64,000 bases of DNA from positions 3,038,001 to 3,102,000 of the forward strand of contig NZ_CP192600.1 in NCBI RefSeq assembly GCF_050632395.1, given 5' to 3'. The stretch comes from JAUYQR01 sp050632395 (GTDB lineage: Bacteria; Pseudomonadota; Alphaproteobacteria; Rhodobacterales; Rhodobacteraceae). Positions 25,096 through 33,537 of the stretch are shown here, in pieces. Under the pieces are notes generated by a model, which was not told the DNA's origin, ran no database searches, and was given only the letters and a program-made list of their open reading frames with translations. How positions within the stretch are numbered: the stretch's first letter is position 1; each line of letters opens with the position of its first letter. The translations under genes and the position numbers were made by a program.

Positions 25096-25330
25096 TCAGG
25101 CCGCTGTCGACCTAATCTCGTAGACCGACCGGATGCGCTCTCGTGCTGCCGTCTTCTCCGCCTGTTGTGCTTCCGCAGCAGGAATGAGGCGGTCGAACTG
25201 AAAGTCCATATGAGCAAGGGCCGCATTGCGGTCCAGACCACCAGTTTGCAGCCCGGCGGCAAGCCAGATCCCGTCAATCATCGAACGAATGATCCAGGTC
25301 GCGAGGGCGAGACGACGAACAAGCGCGATG
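25096..25330 (-). pseudogene. C-terminal fragment of a TetR/BetI-like regulator
   Basis: The minus strand encodes ALATWIIRSMIDGIWLAAG followed by DFQFDRLIPA, which resembles the end of BetI-type TetR regulators (ALIDGLWLR). The DNA-binding domain is absent; instead the upstream side is a helicase-like fragment on the other strand. It is probably the remains of a local regulator lost by rearrangement. Confidence 0.4.
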
Positions 25331-25480
25331 AAGAAGATCACATATTTTCTCGCGATGACGGGAACCCTTATCAACGGGCGTCTTTCGTCGGCCTACCCGA
25401 CGCTGCATATCCTCTCCCCGGGCTGCTACAAGAGCTACGAGTCGTTTCTGTGGAACCACGCGTTGAGGACAGCTACGGGT
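25328..25480 (+). pseudogene. Helicase (SNF2-like) fragment
   Basis: The plus strand encodes KKITYFLAMTGT followed by AYPTLHILSPG and KSYESFLWNHAL, resembling the motif III TGTP region of SNF2-type helicases found in phages and plasmids. Pro after TGT is missing. There is no upstream helicase sequence, and an IS6-type end cuts it at about 25481. Similarity is judged by eye only. Confidence 0.33.
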
Positions 25481-25871
25481 GGTGTCAGACAAATGCGAAC
25501 CAGTCTCTTTTTGCCCAAACCCGCTCGGTGTCAGGCCACGCAGAGTTGACGCCACTCGGCGAGAGCGGCGGCGCGGCTGGCCTTGAAATTGTCCCGGCTG
25601 GTGAGGGCGCGCTCTCCGTTGAAATGGTTGTGGATTGAGGAATGGACCGCGACGAACTTCTGGAGTGATCGCATCCGGCGAAAGCGGAGCATGGCACGTT
25701 CCCGTCGTCGAAACGGCTGATGTGAATTCTCCGCGCGATTATTGAGCCAGCGGCCCGTTTCCTGGCGGCCGACCATGCCGAGATCCCTCAAGGCAGCACC
25801 ATATGACCGAAGCTTGTCCGTAACGAACACATCGGCCCGTCCATGCTTCTTCATTGTTTTCTTGAGGAATT
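25481..25871 (-). mobile_element. IS6-family element remnant
   Basis: Starts with GGTGTCAGACAAATGCGAAC at 25481, consistent with an IS6-type terminal repeat, and contains the C-terminal third of an IS6 transposase. The other end is missing: the IS21 element begins at 25872. Confidence 0.6.
25531..25871 (-). pseudogene. IS6-family transposase, C-terminal fragment
   Basis: About 113 residues remain: FVTDKLRSYGAALRDLG, ENSHQPFRRRERAMLRFR and FNGERALTSRDNFK are the conserved C-terminal IS6/IS26-type DDE domain (last catalytic Glu is in AENSHQ). The N-terminal helix-turn-helix and first Asp are gone, replaced by the IS21 left end. Non-functional. Confidence 0.75.
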
Positions 25872-25900
25872 TGTTGATTTCCACCCAGAACTGAGCCGGG
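25872..25900 (+). repeat. IS21 left terminal inverted repeat
   Basis: 29 bases starting TGTTGATTTCCACCCAGAAC and ending GAGCCGGG; matches the reverse complement of 28344-28372 at 28 of 29 positions. A second inner repeat (TTTCCAC...TGAGCCA) is at 25912-25932. Confidence 0.88.
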
Positions 25901-25983
25901 TGGGCGGGTAATTTCCACTGAGAATTGAGCCATGTGAACCTTCCCCTGGAGCGGAGAGCGGCGGGGGCAACGGAGTGATCCAC

Positions 25984-27516
25984 ATGGGACTTTTGAACAT
26001 CATCCGACGCATGCACTTGCGGCAGAAGCTGTCGATCCGGGAGATCGCCCGGCGCACGGGCCTGTCGCGCAATACCGTGGCCAAGCATCTGGCGGCGGGC
26101 ACGATCGAGCCGAGGTTTGCCACGCCGGAACGGACGAGCAAGCTTGACCCCTTCGCCGACAAGCTGGCCGGCTGGCTGAAGACCGAGGCCGCGAAGGCAC
26201 GCAAGCAGAGGCGGACGCTGAAGCAGTTGCACACCGATCTGGTGACGCTGGGCTTCACCGGTTCCTATGGCCGGGTGGCAGCCTTCGCGCGGGGGTGGCG
26301 AGCGGATCGCCAGCGCGACCAACAGACCACGGGACGCGGCACCTTTGTTCCGCTGTCATTCCGCCCGGGCGAAGCCTTCCAGTTCGACTGGAGCGAGGAC
26401 TTTGCGGTTCTGGGCGGTGAGCGCAGGAAGCTGCAGGTCGCCCATGTCAAGCTGTCGCACAGCCGGGCCTTCTTGCTGCGAGCCTATCCCTTGCAGACCC
26501 ACGAGATGCTGTTCGACGCGCATTGGCACGGGTTCCGGGTCTTCGGCGGCGTGCCCGGGCGCGGGATCTACGATAACATGCGCACGGCGGTGGATCGTGT
26601 CGGCCGCGGCAAGGAACGGCAGGTCAACATCCGGTTCCTGGCCATGACCAACCACTATGTCTTCGAGCCTGACTTCTGCAATCCGGCCGCAGGTTGGGAG
26701 AAAGGCCAGGTCGAGAAGAACGTCCGCGACGCTCGCCACCAGATGCTGCAAGGCATGCCGGACTTCCCCGATATCGCCGCACTGAATGCCTGGCTGGAGC
26801 AGCGTTGCCAGGAGCTGTGGCGCGAGACCGCCCATGGCACGCTGCCCGGCACGATCGCCGATGTCTGGGCCGAAGAGCAGGCCGCCCTGATGCCCTTGCC
26901 TGTCGCCTTTGACGGATTCATAGAGGTGAGCAAGCGTGTCTCGCCCACCTGCCTGATCAGCTTCGAGCGCAATCGCTACAGCGTTCCGGCGTCATTCGCG
27001 AACCGGCCCATCAGCCTGCGGATCTATCCCGACCGGCTGGTCGTGGCAGCGGAGGGTAACATCCTGTGCGAGCATCCGCGGATCATCGAACGCAGCCACC
27101 ACCTGCCACCGCGGACGATCTACGACTGGCGGCATTATCTGGCTGTCGTTCAGCGTAAGCCCGGGGCGCTTCGGAATGGTGCGCCCTTCGCAGAATTGCC
27201 GTCTGCCTTCAGGCAGTTGCAGGATCACATGCTGCGCAAGCCCGGCGGTGATCGCGAGATGGCAGACATCCTCGCCCTGGTTCTTCAGCACGATGAACAG
27301 GCGGTGCTCATCGCCGTGGAGTTGGCACTGGCCGAGGGCGTGCCGACCAAGACCCATGTGCTGAACCTGCTGCACCGACTGGTCGACGGCAAGGTGATCG
27401 GTAGGCCACCACTGGATACCCCGCAGGCACTGACCCTGCGCCGCGAGCCCAAGGCCAATGTCGAACGCTATGACGGCCTGCGCAACCAGATCGCCGGAGG
27501 CCGCCATGCGTCATGA
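25984..27516 (+). CDS. istA: IS21-family transposase IstA
   Basis: 510 residues. The N-terminal helix-turn-helix (LSIREIARRTGLSRNTVAKHL) binds the terminal repeats; the DDE integrase core shows FDWSED, IYDNMRTAV and the catalytic Glu in KGQVEKNVRD. The C-terminal part (SYSVPASFANRP-like region, RNRYSVPASF) is typical. ATG 25984 is used; a GTG three codons upstream is possible. istB overlaps by 11 bp. Appears intact, so the element may be active. Confidence 0.9.
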   Translation: MGLLNIIRRMHLRQKLSIREIARRTGLSRNTVAKHLAAGTIEPRFATPERTSKLDPFADKLAGWLKTEAAKARKQRRTLKQLHTDLVTLGFTGSYGRVAAFARGWRADRQRDQQTTGRGTFVPLSFRPGEAFQFDWSEDFAVLGGERRKLQVAHVKLSHSRAFLLRAYPLQTHEMLFDAHWHGFRVFGGVPGRGIYDNMRTAVDRVGRGKERQVNIRFLAMTNHYVFEPDFCNPAAGWEKGQVEKNVRDARHQMLQGMPDFPDIAALNAWLEQRCQELWRETAHGTLPGTIADVWAEEQAALMPLPVAFDGFIEVSKRVSPTCLISFERNRYSVPASFANRPISLRIYPDRLVVAAEGNILCEHPRIIERSHHLPPRTIYDWRHYLAVVQRKPGALRNGAPFAELPSAFRQLQDHMLRKPGGDREMADILALVLQHDEQAVLIAVELALAEGVPTKTHVLNLLHRLVDGKVIGRPPLDTPQALTLRREPKANVERYDGLRNQIAGGRHAS

Positions 27517-28300
27517 TCCCGCCAGCGGCGCCATCGTCATCATGCTCCGCAGCCTGAAGATGTATGGCATGGCACAGGCCGTCACCGATCTGATCGAGCA
27601 GGGAGCACCGGCCTTTGAAGCGGCCATCCCGATCCTGTCGCAACTGCTGAAGGCCGAACTGGCTGAACGCGAGGTCCGTTCCATTGCCTATCACATGAAG
27701 GCCGCACGCTTCCCGGCCTACAAGGACCTCTCGGGCTTCGACTTCGCCGCCAGCGAGATCAACGAGGCCACCGTCAGGACCCTGCACCGCTGTGAGTTCA
27801 TGGATGGCGCACAGAACATCGTGCTGATCGGCGGTCCGGGAACCGGCAAGACCCATGTCGCAACCGCACTCGGCATCCAGGCCATCGAGCATCATCGCCG
27901 CAAGGTCCGCTTCTTCTCGACGATCGAACTGGTCAACGCCCTCGAACAGGAAAAGGCAAAGGGCAAGGCCGGGCAGATCGCAGAAAGCCTGACCAAGCTC
28001 GACTTGGTGATCCTCGACGAACTGGGATATCTGCCCTTCAGCGCCTCGGGTGGGGCGCTGCTCTTCCACCTGCTAAGCAAGCTCTACGAACGCACCAGCG
28101 TCGTCATCACCACAAACCTGAGCTTCAGCGAATGGGCCACGGTCTTCGGCGACGCAAAGATGACCACCGCCTTGCTCGACCGCCTCACCCACCGCTGCCA
28201 CATCCTGGAGACCGGAAACGACAGCTTCCGCTTCAAGGCCAGTTCAGCCGCAGCAGCCAGGAAGAAGAAGGAGACAAACCATGCCTTGACCCCAGCATGA
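27506..28300 (+). CDS. istB: IS21-family helper ATPase IstB
   Basis: 264-residue AAA+ ATPase that assists IstA in target choice. Walker A GGPGTGKTH and Walker B LVILDELGYLPF are intact, with sensor TTNLSFSEW and the terminal arginine region LLDRLTHRC. Start ATG 27506 overlaps the end of istA. The other in-frame ATG at 27458 lies inside istA and adds no conserved residues. Confidence 0.9.
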   Translation: MRHDPASGAIVIMLRSLKMYGMAQAVTDLIEQGAPAFEAAIPILSQLLKAELAEREVRSIAYHMKAARFPAYKDLSGFDFAASEINEATVRTLHRCEFMDGAQNIVLIGGPGTGKTHVATALGIQAIEHHRRKVRFFSTIELVNALEQEKAKGKAGQIAESLTKLDLVILDELGYLPFSASGGALLFHLLSKLYERTSVVITTNLSFSEWATVFGDAKMTTALLDRLTHRCHILETGNDSFRFKASSAAAARKKKETNHALTPA

Positions 28301-28343
28301 TACGAAATCCATAGTCAGAGGTGGCTCACTTCTCGGTGGAAAA

Positions 28344-28372
28344 CCCGGCTCAGTTCTGGGTGGAAATCTACA
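28344..28372 (-). repeat. IS21 right terminal inverted repeat
   Basis: Reverse complement begins TGTAGATTTCCACCCAGAAC, pairing with 25872-25900. An inner repeat copy is at 28322-28342. Confidence 0.88.
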
Positions 28373-28542
28373 AGGAGGGCTTTGGCACCGGTTTTGAGAC
28401 CCTTTCTGGCTCCTTGGAACTGGGCGTGAAAACCGACAGCTCCTCGGCGTGGATGGGAGAGATGTCGCTGCGCTTCGACGGCTTCGGTTCGAGCGATTTT
28501 GAGGGTGTCTCCGCGCGGGCCTATCTGGACAGGAAGTTCTGA
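28373..28542 (+). pseudogene. C-terminal fragment of an outer-membrane beta-barrel/autotransporter
   Basis: The last ~56 codons before the stop read as alternating amphipathic strands (SLELGVKTDSSS, MSLRFDGFG, SARAYLDRKF) ending in Phe, the usual C-terminal residue recognised by the BAM complex. The IS21 right end replaces everything upstream. The protein family cannot be fixed from so short a piece. Confidence 0.45.
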
Positions 28543-28591
28543 AAGCTGCGAGGGTCCATGTTGCGTGACGATCAATGCTGTCCGCGTCAGG

Positions 28592-28633
28592 TGTCAATCG
28601 GCAAGCAAAATTGACCGCCAACTGGATGCCGAT
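28592..28633 (+). repeat. 42-bp repeat, copy 1 (probable IS end)
   Basis: Begins TGTCAATCGGCAAGC and continues with ATTGACCGCCA. Direct copy of 30252-30293 with about 35 of 42 matches. Such TG-starting, ATTGACC-containing ends resemble IS21-type termini distinct from the intact element. Confidence 0.5.
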
Positions 28634-28878
28634 GGCGTTGTTGCACAACTCTGTCTGCCGAGGATCCACATCGTGAACCCATACAGTTAGATTGGGCGTA
28701 TGAGCAAACCGATGACCGCCCGCTAACGCACGACGAGCTGGTCCAGCTACACGGGTTTTCTGCGCAAGCGCGGGTCGCTGCTGATCGCCCCTTGAAACTG
28801 CTTGTGGACAGCACCGGGATCAAGTTCCTCGGTGATGGCGAACGGCAGGCGCGCAAGCATGGTCTCCAGAGCTGCTGA
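28634..28878 (+). mobile_element. IS5-family (IS903-type) remnant
   Basis: Begins GGCGTTGTTGCACAA, similar to IS903-group terminal repeats, and contains a shrunken transposase gene. The right end could not be located. It directly abuts the 42-bp repeat, into which it may have inserted. Confidence 0.6.
28700..28878 (+). pseudogene. IS5-family transposase with internal deletion
   Basis: Reads MSKPMTAR, then an in-frame TAA, then WSSYTGFLRKRGSLLI, then jumps in another frame to LKLLVDSTGIKFLGDGERQARKHG. In complete relatives roughly 90 residues separate these two motifs, so the middle (including target-binding region) was deleted. Ends at TGA 28876-28878. Not functional. Confidence 0.72.
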
Positions 28879-29052
28879 CGTGGTCTGGTCAAAATCGCCG
28901 CTGGATTCTAACGCCTGGCCCGGGCCACCAGAGCCAATCACTTCAGTCTCTAGGTTGGTCAAACGTCTGTCGACCTTGCGCAGTTAACGAGGGCATTGGG
29001 CGACCAGATCGTTCATTTGGCCTGCAAGGGTCGACGCTGGAAGGGGCAGCCG
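28879..29052. other. Gene-free DNA after IS5 remnant
   Basis: No supported gene; reading frames here are short and lack recognisable motifs. Probably further decayed mobile DNA. Confidence 0.4.
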
Positions 29053-30015
29053 TCAGCCTTTGCCGCGCAATTGTGACGCAATCACAGTAAGCGCATGCTG
29101 CTGGACGGTATGCATGTGGTCGCGCCGCGCTATCGCGCGCTTGCGGCGGCGGGCATCCAGATGTTCCAAAGGGGTAAGCTGCAGCGGCAAATCGATCAGG
29201 TATCCGAACTCCGAATTCTTGCGGCCTGAAAAGGACGCCCAAAAATCTGCGTAGGCGGTCTGAAACTGCGCCCGGAAGGGTTCCGCAAACGACGGATGCC
29301 GTTCCGTGTCGATGCCCACGGCGTGATGGTGACCCTGAGCTAGCACCAGGCCAGTGAGGGCCCCAAAACACAAATGCGCTGGCGTGGTGCGGTCGAACGC
29401 CTTGTTGAACGCGGCCTGATAGGCGTGATCTTGTGCCAATTGCTTGCGCGTTACGAAGTGGATCGTATCCTTCAGCGGGGTATCGCCGTGACCAACGCGC
29501 AGCCCCGGAAGAACGAGTGCCGTCGGCACAAGCGAAAACGAAAGCACGCAGACGCGCCCGCCGTTGACGTGGAAAACCAAGCTTAAACCGCCCTCATAGG
29601 CGACGTCATTCCCGATCATCAGACGGATGTCGTATGCAGTGCCGTCAACGACGCAGCCCCAAATTCGAAGCCCGCCATTACGATAGACCTGATCGATATA
29701 GCCCGGATGAAAGGCGGACTCTTCGTGCCCGTAATGACATAAAGCTGCAGCGAGGCGTTCCCGCGGCGTCAGACCCCGCACCAGATAATGTTGGCTTGAA
29801 AGAAAGAATAGCGGATCGGACTCGCCGATTGCAGCAAAATGGCATTGGAAAGAGGTCATTCCGGACAGCTTCTGGTAACCGGTCGTCATCGTTAGAATGC
29901 GGCTTCGCCTCAGAGTTCGAAGCGCGGCGACAGGTACGGAATACTTGTCGCAATCAGGCCCGAAACCAAGGAAAGGTGCACTAATGAGTGAGGCAAATCC
30001 GCTCACGTCAGGCAA
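29053..30015 (-). CDS. VirK/YbjX (DUF535) family protein
   Basis: 320 residues. Family features seen are YEGGLSLVFHVNGGRVCVLSFSL, then GVVVD/ALTGLVLAQG-like helix, ERHPSFAEPFRAQFQ and the DFWASFSG motif near the end, followed by a basic C-terminus (RRRKRAIARRD). In enterobacteria VirK/YbjX proteins are linked to surface or virulence phenotypes, but mechanism is unknown. Start 30015 is the longest; Met43 (30015-126) is an alternative. It stands alone between repeat copies at 28592 and 30252, suggesting it was carried in with mobile DNA. Confidence 0.72.
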   Translation of the reverse strand: MPDVSGFASLISAPFLGFGPDCDKYSVPVAALRTLRRSRILTMTTGYQKLSGMTSFQCHFAAIGESDPLFFLSSQHYLVRGLTPRERLAAALCHYGHEESAFHPGYIDQVYRNGGLRIWGCVVDGTAYDIRLMIGNDVAYEGGLSLVFHVNGGRVCVLSFSLVPTALVLPGLRVGHGDTPLKDTIHFVTRKQLAQDHAYQAAFNKAFDRTTPAHLCFGALTGLVLAQGHHHAVGIDTERHPSFAEPFRAQFQTAYADFWASFSGRKNSEFGYLIDLPLQLTPLEHLDARRRKRAIARRDHMHTVQQHALTVIASQLRGKG

Positions 30016-30434
30016 ATCGTCCTATTGCAGGTTACCAAAGTGACCGTGCCGATGTCTGATCCTGAAACAGTCAAGCGGCGCATCTTTTCAACAAAGCTCC
30101 TTTGGTAATCCACCATTTCTAACGGGTGGTGTTCATTCGTTGAACTCACGCGCCAGTCGTCAGTTACAGGGTGGGTTTGACGCCACCGATGCCAGCTCTT
30201 GTGCGTCCGCTGCCTGAAGTCCAGAGCTATTGTGTGTCGTGATCTTTGGCCTGTCAATCGGCACGCGAGATTGACCCCCAGTTGGATCCCGATCGAAATC
30301 GAGGCTGGATGCCGCCCCCGCCCACCCTGGAGGGCCCTGCCTGAAGCTCTTGATGACATCTGCTCCTTCTTAGCTCAGCAATGCCGGAACTTCATCAAAG
30401 CTGCAGGCTCTGCCTTGAACAAAAGCAAAGTCCT
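30016..30434. other. Gene-free stretch with one repeat copy
   Basis: 419 bp with no supported gene. It contains the second 42-bp repeat at 30252. The remainder shows no motif I recognise. Confidence 0.45.
30252..30293 (+). repeat. 42-bp repeat, copy 2 (probable IS end)
   Basis: Begins TGTCAATCGGCACGC and continues ATTGACCCCCA. Same orientation as copy 1 at 28592, so the VirK/YbjX gene and IS5 remnant lie between direct repeats. Confidence 0.5.
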
Positions 30435-32663
30435 TCAGTCAATCATGACGTAGAGGGCATTCGACGGTAGGGTCATGGTCAGGGCGCCATTGCTTTGTGA
30501 TACCGGCACGCCAGCAACTGCCATGCCATTTGCGTCGAGCGCGGTGGCCCGCGAGAGGCCGTTATTGCGAACAACAATCCTCACTTCAACCTTGTCGACC
30601 TGCCAGGGTGCTCCTCCAAATTCATCGACCAAGAGCGCTGGCATTCCATCGTGTTGCACACGTGAAGCTTTCCAGCCCGTCGGTCGGGCGATACTGCCGA
30701 TTTGAACCAGCAGGCGGGAAGAATGCGCAATGGGCTCACCATCGAGAGGGACGACGACGACGCTTGCGTAAGGCGCCTCGCTCTCGACTGTCACGTCGCC
30801 AAGGTCGAACTGCGGCCGTGACGACAATGCCCCTACGACGCCTTGGGCGCGCGGCGCATCGAGCGTCACAACGCCATTTCCCCAGTCCCATATCAACTGT
30901 CGCGTGAGACTGGTCACGATGCGCTTTTCACTGTCGATGAGCCCTCCCAGATCGGGGTGTAAGAAATTCGGGGCGTCACTGTCGAAAGTGACCTCGATTG
31001 GACCGACGAGAAAACCGTAGGGGCTCGCTCGCGACGCTCCACCTTGCTCCGACGGCATCTCGAGATCTCGCGCAGCTTGATCGCGGTTGGGATCGGTGCC
31101 TTGTCGTGGAGCAACCATTGGCTCCTTGCGTGACCAGAGCGCATCCAAGGTGCGATGTTCGATGACGACCGGCGGAGCCTCATCAATCAAACCGAGGCGA
31201 AAGATCAAGGCGGCGGCAGGAAAGGCGCCCATTTGCTGAGGCGTAGAGATCACCCATTTGCCGATGCTCGGTAGGTAGCCGTTTGCGCTTTGCGGCGGGC
31301 TCCATTGGGTCTCGTTGGTCGAAAACCAGTAGCTGATGTCGATGCCTGTGAGTGCCTGATACGCCGCCATCAGGATGGGACCCTCAGACTGCTGCCACAT
31401 TGGAGGCACCCAGAGGGTTTCGCTGATGATATAGGGATATCCTAACGGTTGTCTGAGTGCGGTGGGAAGGTCCAGCGGTCGCCTCAGAAGGCCCTCCTCA
31501 CGAAAGACATCGCCGGCGACAATTGCCCAGCCCTGATACTCGCCCTCGTGCATTGCGGTGACGTATCGGTTCACACCGATGATATCGCCAGTTGTGTAGG
31601 CATAGCGTTCGAGATCATCCATCGTCACATCGTCAGCTGTACGCCAATTTCCGGCGTTGAAGAGTTGCCGAGCGCCAATGTCCTCGCGCAAGAAGCGTGT
31701 TATTTCAGCATGCCACTTTCGCATTGTCTGGGTGAGAAACTGAGCTTGGTCGCGGAGCCTCACTTCAGCGGAACCTACTTCCCCTTCGGACGTCAGGTGC
31801 CAGATGTTTGAAAGTGCGATCACACCGCTTTCCCAGTCATCGGTCATTCCGTCGATTGGTCCCGGTGCAGCGCTCCCATTCCATGCCTCCCTGGCGAGGG
31901 TCAGGGAGCCATATTTTTCTTGCAGAAACTGCCCAAACAGAGTGCCGAGCAAAGATGCCTCGTGCCCCCGGATCTCGTTGAACGTCCAAAAGAGGAGAGA
32001 GTCTTCGTTCTGCATCTGAATGATCGCGAGGGAGGGATCATCTTTGAGCGCCAATCCGGTGTAAGGATTTACGGGAAGGAGCGTCTCTCTGAGCCAATTC
32101 TTGTAGGCTTCCTGCAAGAGCGGTTCGAAGTAGATCATCCCCGTCAGCCCACTGCTGTCTTTCGGGGTCTGCCAGCGAAGAGCGGCCTCTCTTTGGACCG
32201 CGTGGGGGTAGTAGGGACTGAAGGTGACGTAAATGCCTTCCTCCTTCATCGCGGCGACCAGCTGCCAAAGTCGTTCGCGCTCGGCTACATCAATCGATCC
32301 AATCTCGCCACCCGTTGGCCCCGCCTGCGGTATCTGGCCATGCAGCCGGACCATGTTGACACCGCGCTTAGCAAGGAAGCGTGCATGCTCGCGGAGCTCC
32401 TCCACTCCCTTGTTTGCGACATCGGTGTTTACAGCCCAGAAACGGATCGGATCGCCATCCCCTCGCACGAAGGAGGCTCCATCAGATGACCGCCTTACGA
32501 AACCGCTTTCGCCTGCCCTCTCCTCATTGAGGTCGGAAAGATCCAAGGGAGCGCTGTCTTCAAATGTGTCCCGAGCGGGCTGGAACGGCCATGTCCCGGT
32601 GGTCTCAGAACATGCAATGGTGGAATAGAAGGAGGCAATCAGGGCCGTTAAAGGAAGCCTCAT
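30435..32663 (-). CDS. Secreted glycoside-hydrolase-like protein (TIM barrel)
   Basis: 742 residues from ATG 32663, which has AGGAGAGG nine bases upstream. The N-terminal hydrophobic segment (PLTALIASFYSTIAC) suggests export, perhaps as a lipoprotein, although the lipobox is poor. The catalytic region resembles clan GH-A enzymes: GVNMVRLHG, acid/base candidate Glu220 in IIQMQNEDS, and nucleophile candidate Glu415 in YIISETLW. A C-terminal beta-rich part (from about 600) resembles a glycan-binding or barrel-capping domain. Substrate unknown. Base composition is less GC-rich than the catabolic blocks, and it has no operon partner. Confidence 0.7.
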   Translation of the reverse strand: MRLPLTALIASFYSTIACSETTGTWPFQPARDTFEDSAPLDLSDLNEERAGESGFVRRSSDGASFVRGDGDPIRFWAVNTDVANKGVEELREHARFLAKRGVNMVRLHGQIPQAGPTGGEIGSIDVAERERLWQLVAAMKEEGIYVTFSPYYPHAVQREAALRWQTPKDSSGLTGMIYFEPLLQEAYKNWLRETLLPVNPYTGLALKDDPSLAIIQMQNEDSLLFWTFNEIRGHEASLLGTLFGQFLQEKYGSLTLAREAWNGSAAPGPIDGMTDDWESGVIALSNIWHLTSEGEVGSAEVRLRDQAQFLTQTMRKWHAEITRFLREDIGARQLFNAGNWRTADDVTMDDLERYAYTTGDIIGVNRYVTAMHEGEYQGWAIVAGDVFREEGLLRRPLDLPTALRQPLGYPYIISETLWVPPMWQQSEGPILMAAYQALTGIDISYWFSTNETQWSPPQSANGYLPSIGKWVISTPQQMGAFPAAALIFRLGLIDEAPPVVIEHRTLDALWSRKEPMVAPRQGTDPNRDQAARDLEMPSEQGGASRASPYGFLVGPIEVTFDSDAPNFLHPDLGGLIDSEKRIVTSLTRQLIWDWGNGVVTLDAPRAQGVVGALSSRPQFDLGDVTVESEAPYASVVVVPLDGEPIAHSSRLLVQIGSIARPTGWKASRVQHDGMPALLVDEFGGAPWQVDKVEVRIVVRNNGLSRATALDANGMAVAGVPVSQSNGALTMTLPSNALYVMID

Positions 32664-33084
32664 GGCGAAAAACCTCTCCTGCAATCACTCGAAATTCATC
32701 CGCAACCAATCAACGATCGCTCCAGCTTGATCGCCGCCAACTCTTGAAGCCGGTTTCCACCGAGATACACGCGGCTCTGACTATGGAATTGGGTGAAGCT
32801 TCGGTCAACGCGTAGCGTTTTCCGCCCTTGTTCTTGCAGCCGTTCCGCGTGCCGGAAAGGCTCACCATTTCACTCAACCGGGTTTCGCTGGGATCCGAGC
32901 ACCACGTGAGCCGTCGTCTTCTGCCGGTATAGGTTCAAACGCCCGATAACCGCGCATCGCAACGTCTGTTTTGGTGCATAAACCGCGAGCCTGCAGCCCA
33001 GAGCGATCAGGTTCGAAGCGCGCGTTTTCTGAACAGAAGCTCAGCATCATCCAGCGCGGATGGCAGTTGCGCATCAATCGTCCG
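32664..33084. other. Gene-free stretch
   Basis: 421 bp between the glycosidase-like gene and the first small repeated ORF. Reading frames are short and unsupported. No IS end was recognised. Confidence 0.4.
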
Positions 33085-33267
33085 TCATCCACCCGAGTGC
33101 GAGGAGCCATTTTCTCTTGCGCTCGGCGATACTCGCGCTGCTGTCGATGAACTAGCGTGGTGCGGATCAGGGACGCGAGGAGCCTTGATTGCCAGTTCCA
33201 CTTCTCGCAGTTGCAAAGGATCGGTCCATGCAAACTTGTCGGAGTTGAAGTCCGGTAGAGATTTCAT
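33085..33267 (-). CDS. Unrecognised 60-residue ORF, copy 1
   Basis: Encodes a 60-residue product starting MKSLPDFNSDKFAWTDP and QLREVELAIKAPRVPDP, ending in SGG. A second copy at 35768 shares about 60 percent of residues, and the similarity continues about 80 bp upstream of the start and a few bases past the stop. No domain recognised. It could be a real small protein or part of a repeated mobile sequence. Confidence 0.4.
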   Translation of the reverse strand: MKSLPDFNSDKFAWTDPLQLREVELAIKAPRVPDPHHASSSTAARVSPSARENGSSHSGG

Positions 33268-33537
33268 TTCAGCGTCGACCTCCGTATCGTAGTGTCCACC
33301 ACAACGCTCGCCAAAGGCCGCAAATCAAGTCAATTCTGCGCTCATCTCGAGCGGCCGATGCCAGCCGTTAAAGCAAGTACGCCAAGGCGCATGCCGATGG
33401 GCCAACGTCAGGGCTGGCGCCGCGAGCGTTTCGCTTAAAACCAAGGTTCCTGCGTCCCCTGAACTTCACCTGCGAACACTCCCTTGTTGATGAAGCCGGT
33501 ATTCAACAGCCTCAGACGGGCGTGACTCGATCACCGG

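Larger units (their letters stand above)
25872..28372 (+). mobile_element. IS21-family insertion sequence, complete by appearance
   Basis: 2501 bp bounded by 29-bp imperfect terminal inverted repeats starting TGTTGATTT/TGTAGATTT, each followed by a second inner repeat, and encoding intact istA and istB. No target duplication was found: the left flank is IS6 transposase and the right flank an unrelated barrel gene, so a rearrangement followed or accompanied insertion. Confidence 0.88.

Noticed and set aside
28587..28892. 101-codon open frame on the minus strand
   Set aside because: Antisense to the IS5 transposase remnant, whose conserved motifs are read on the plus strand.
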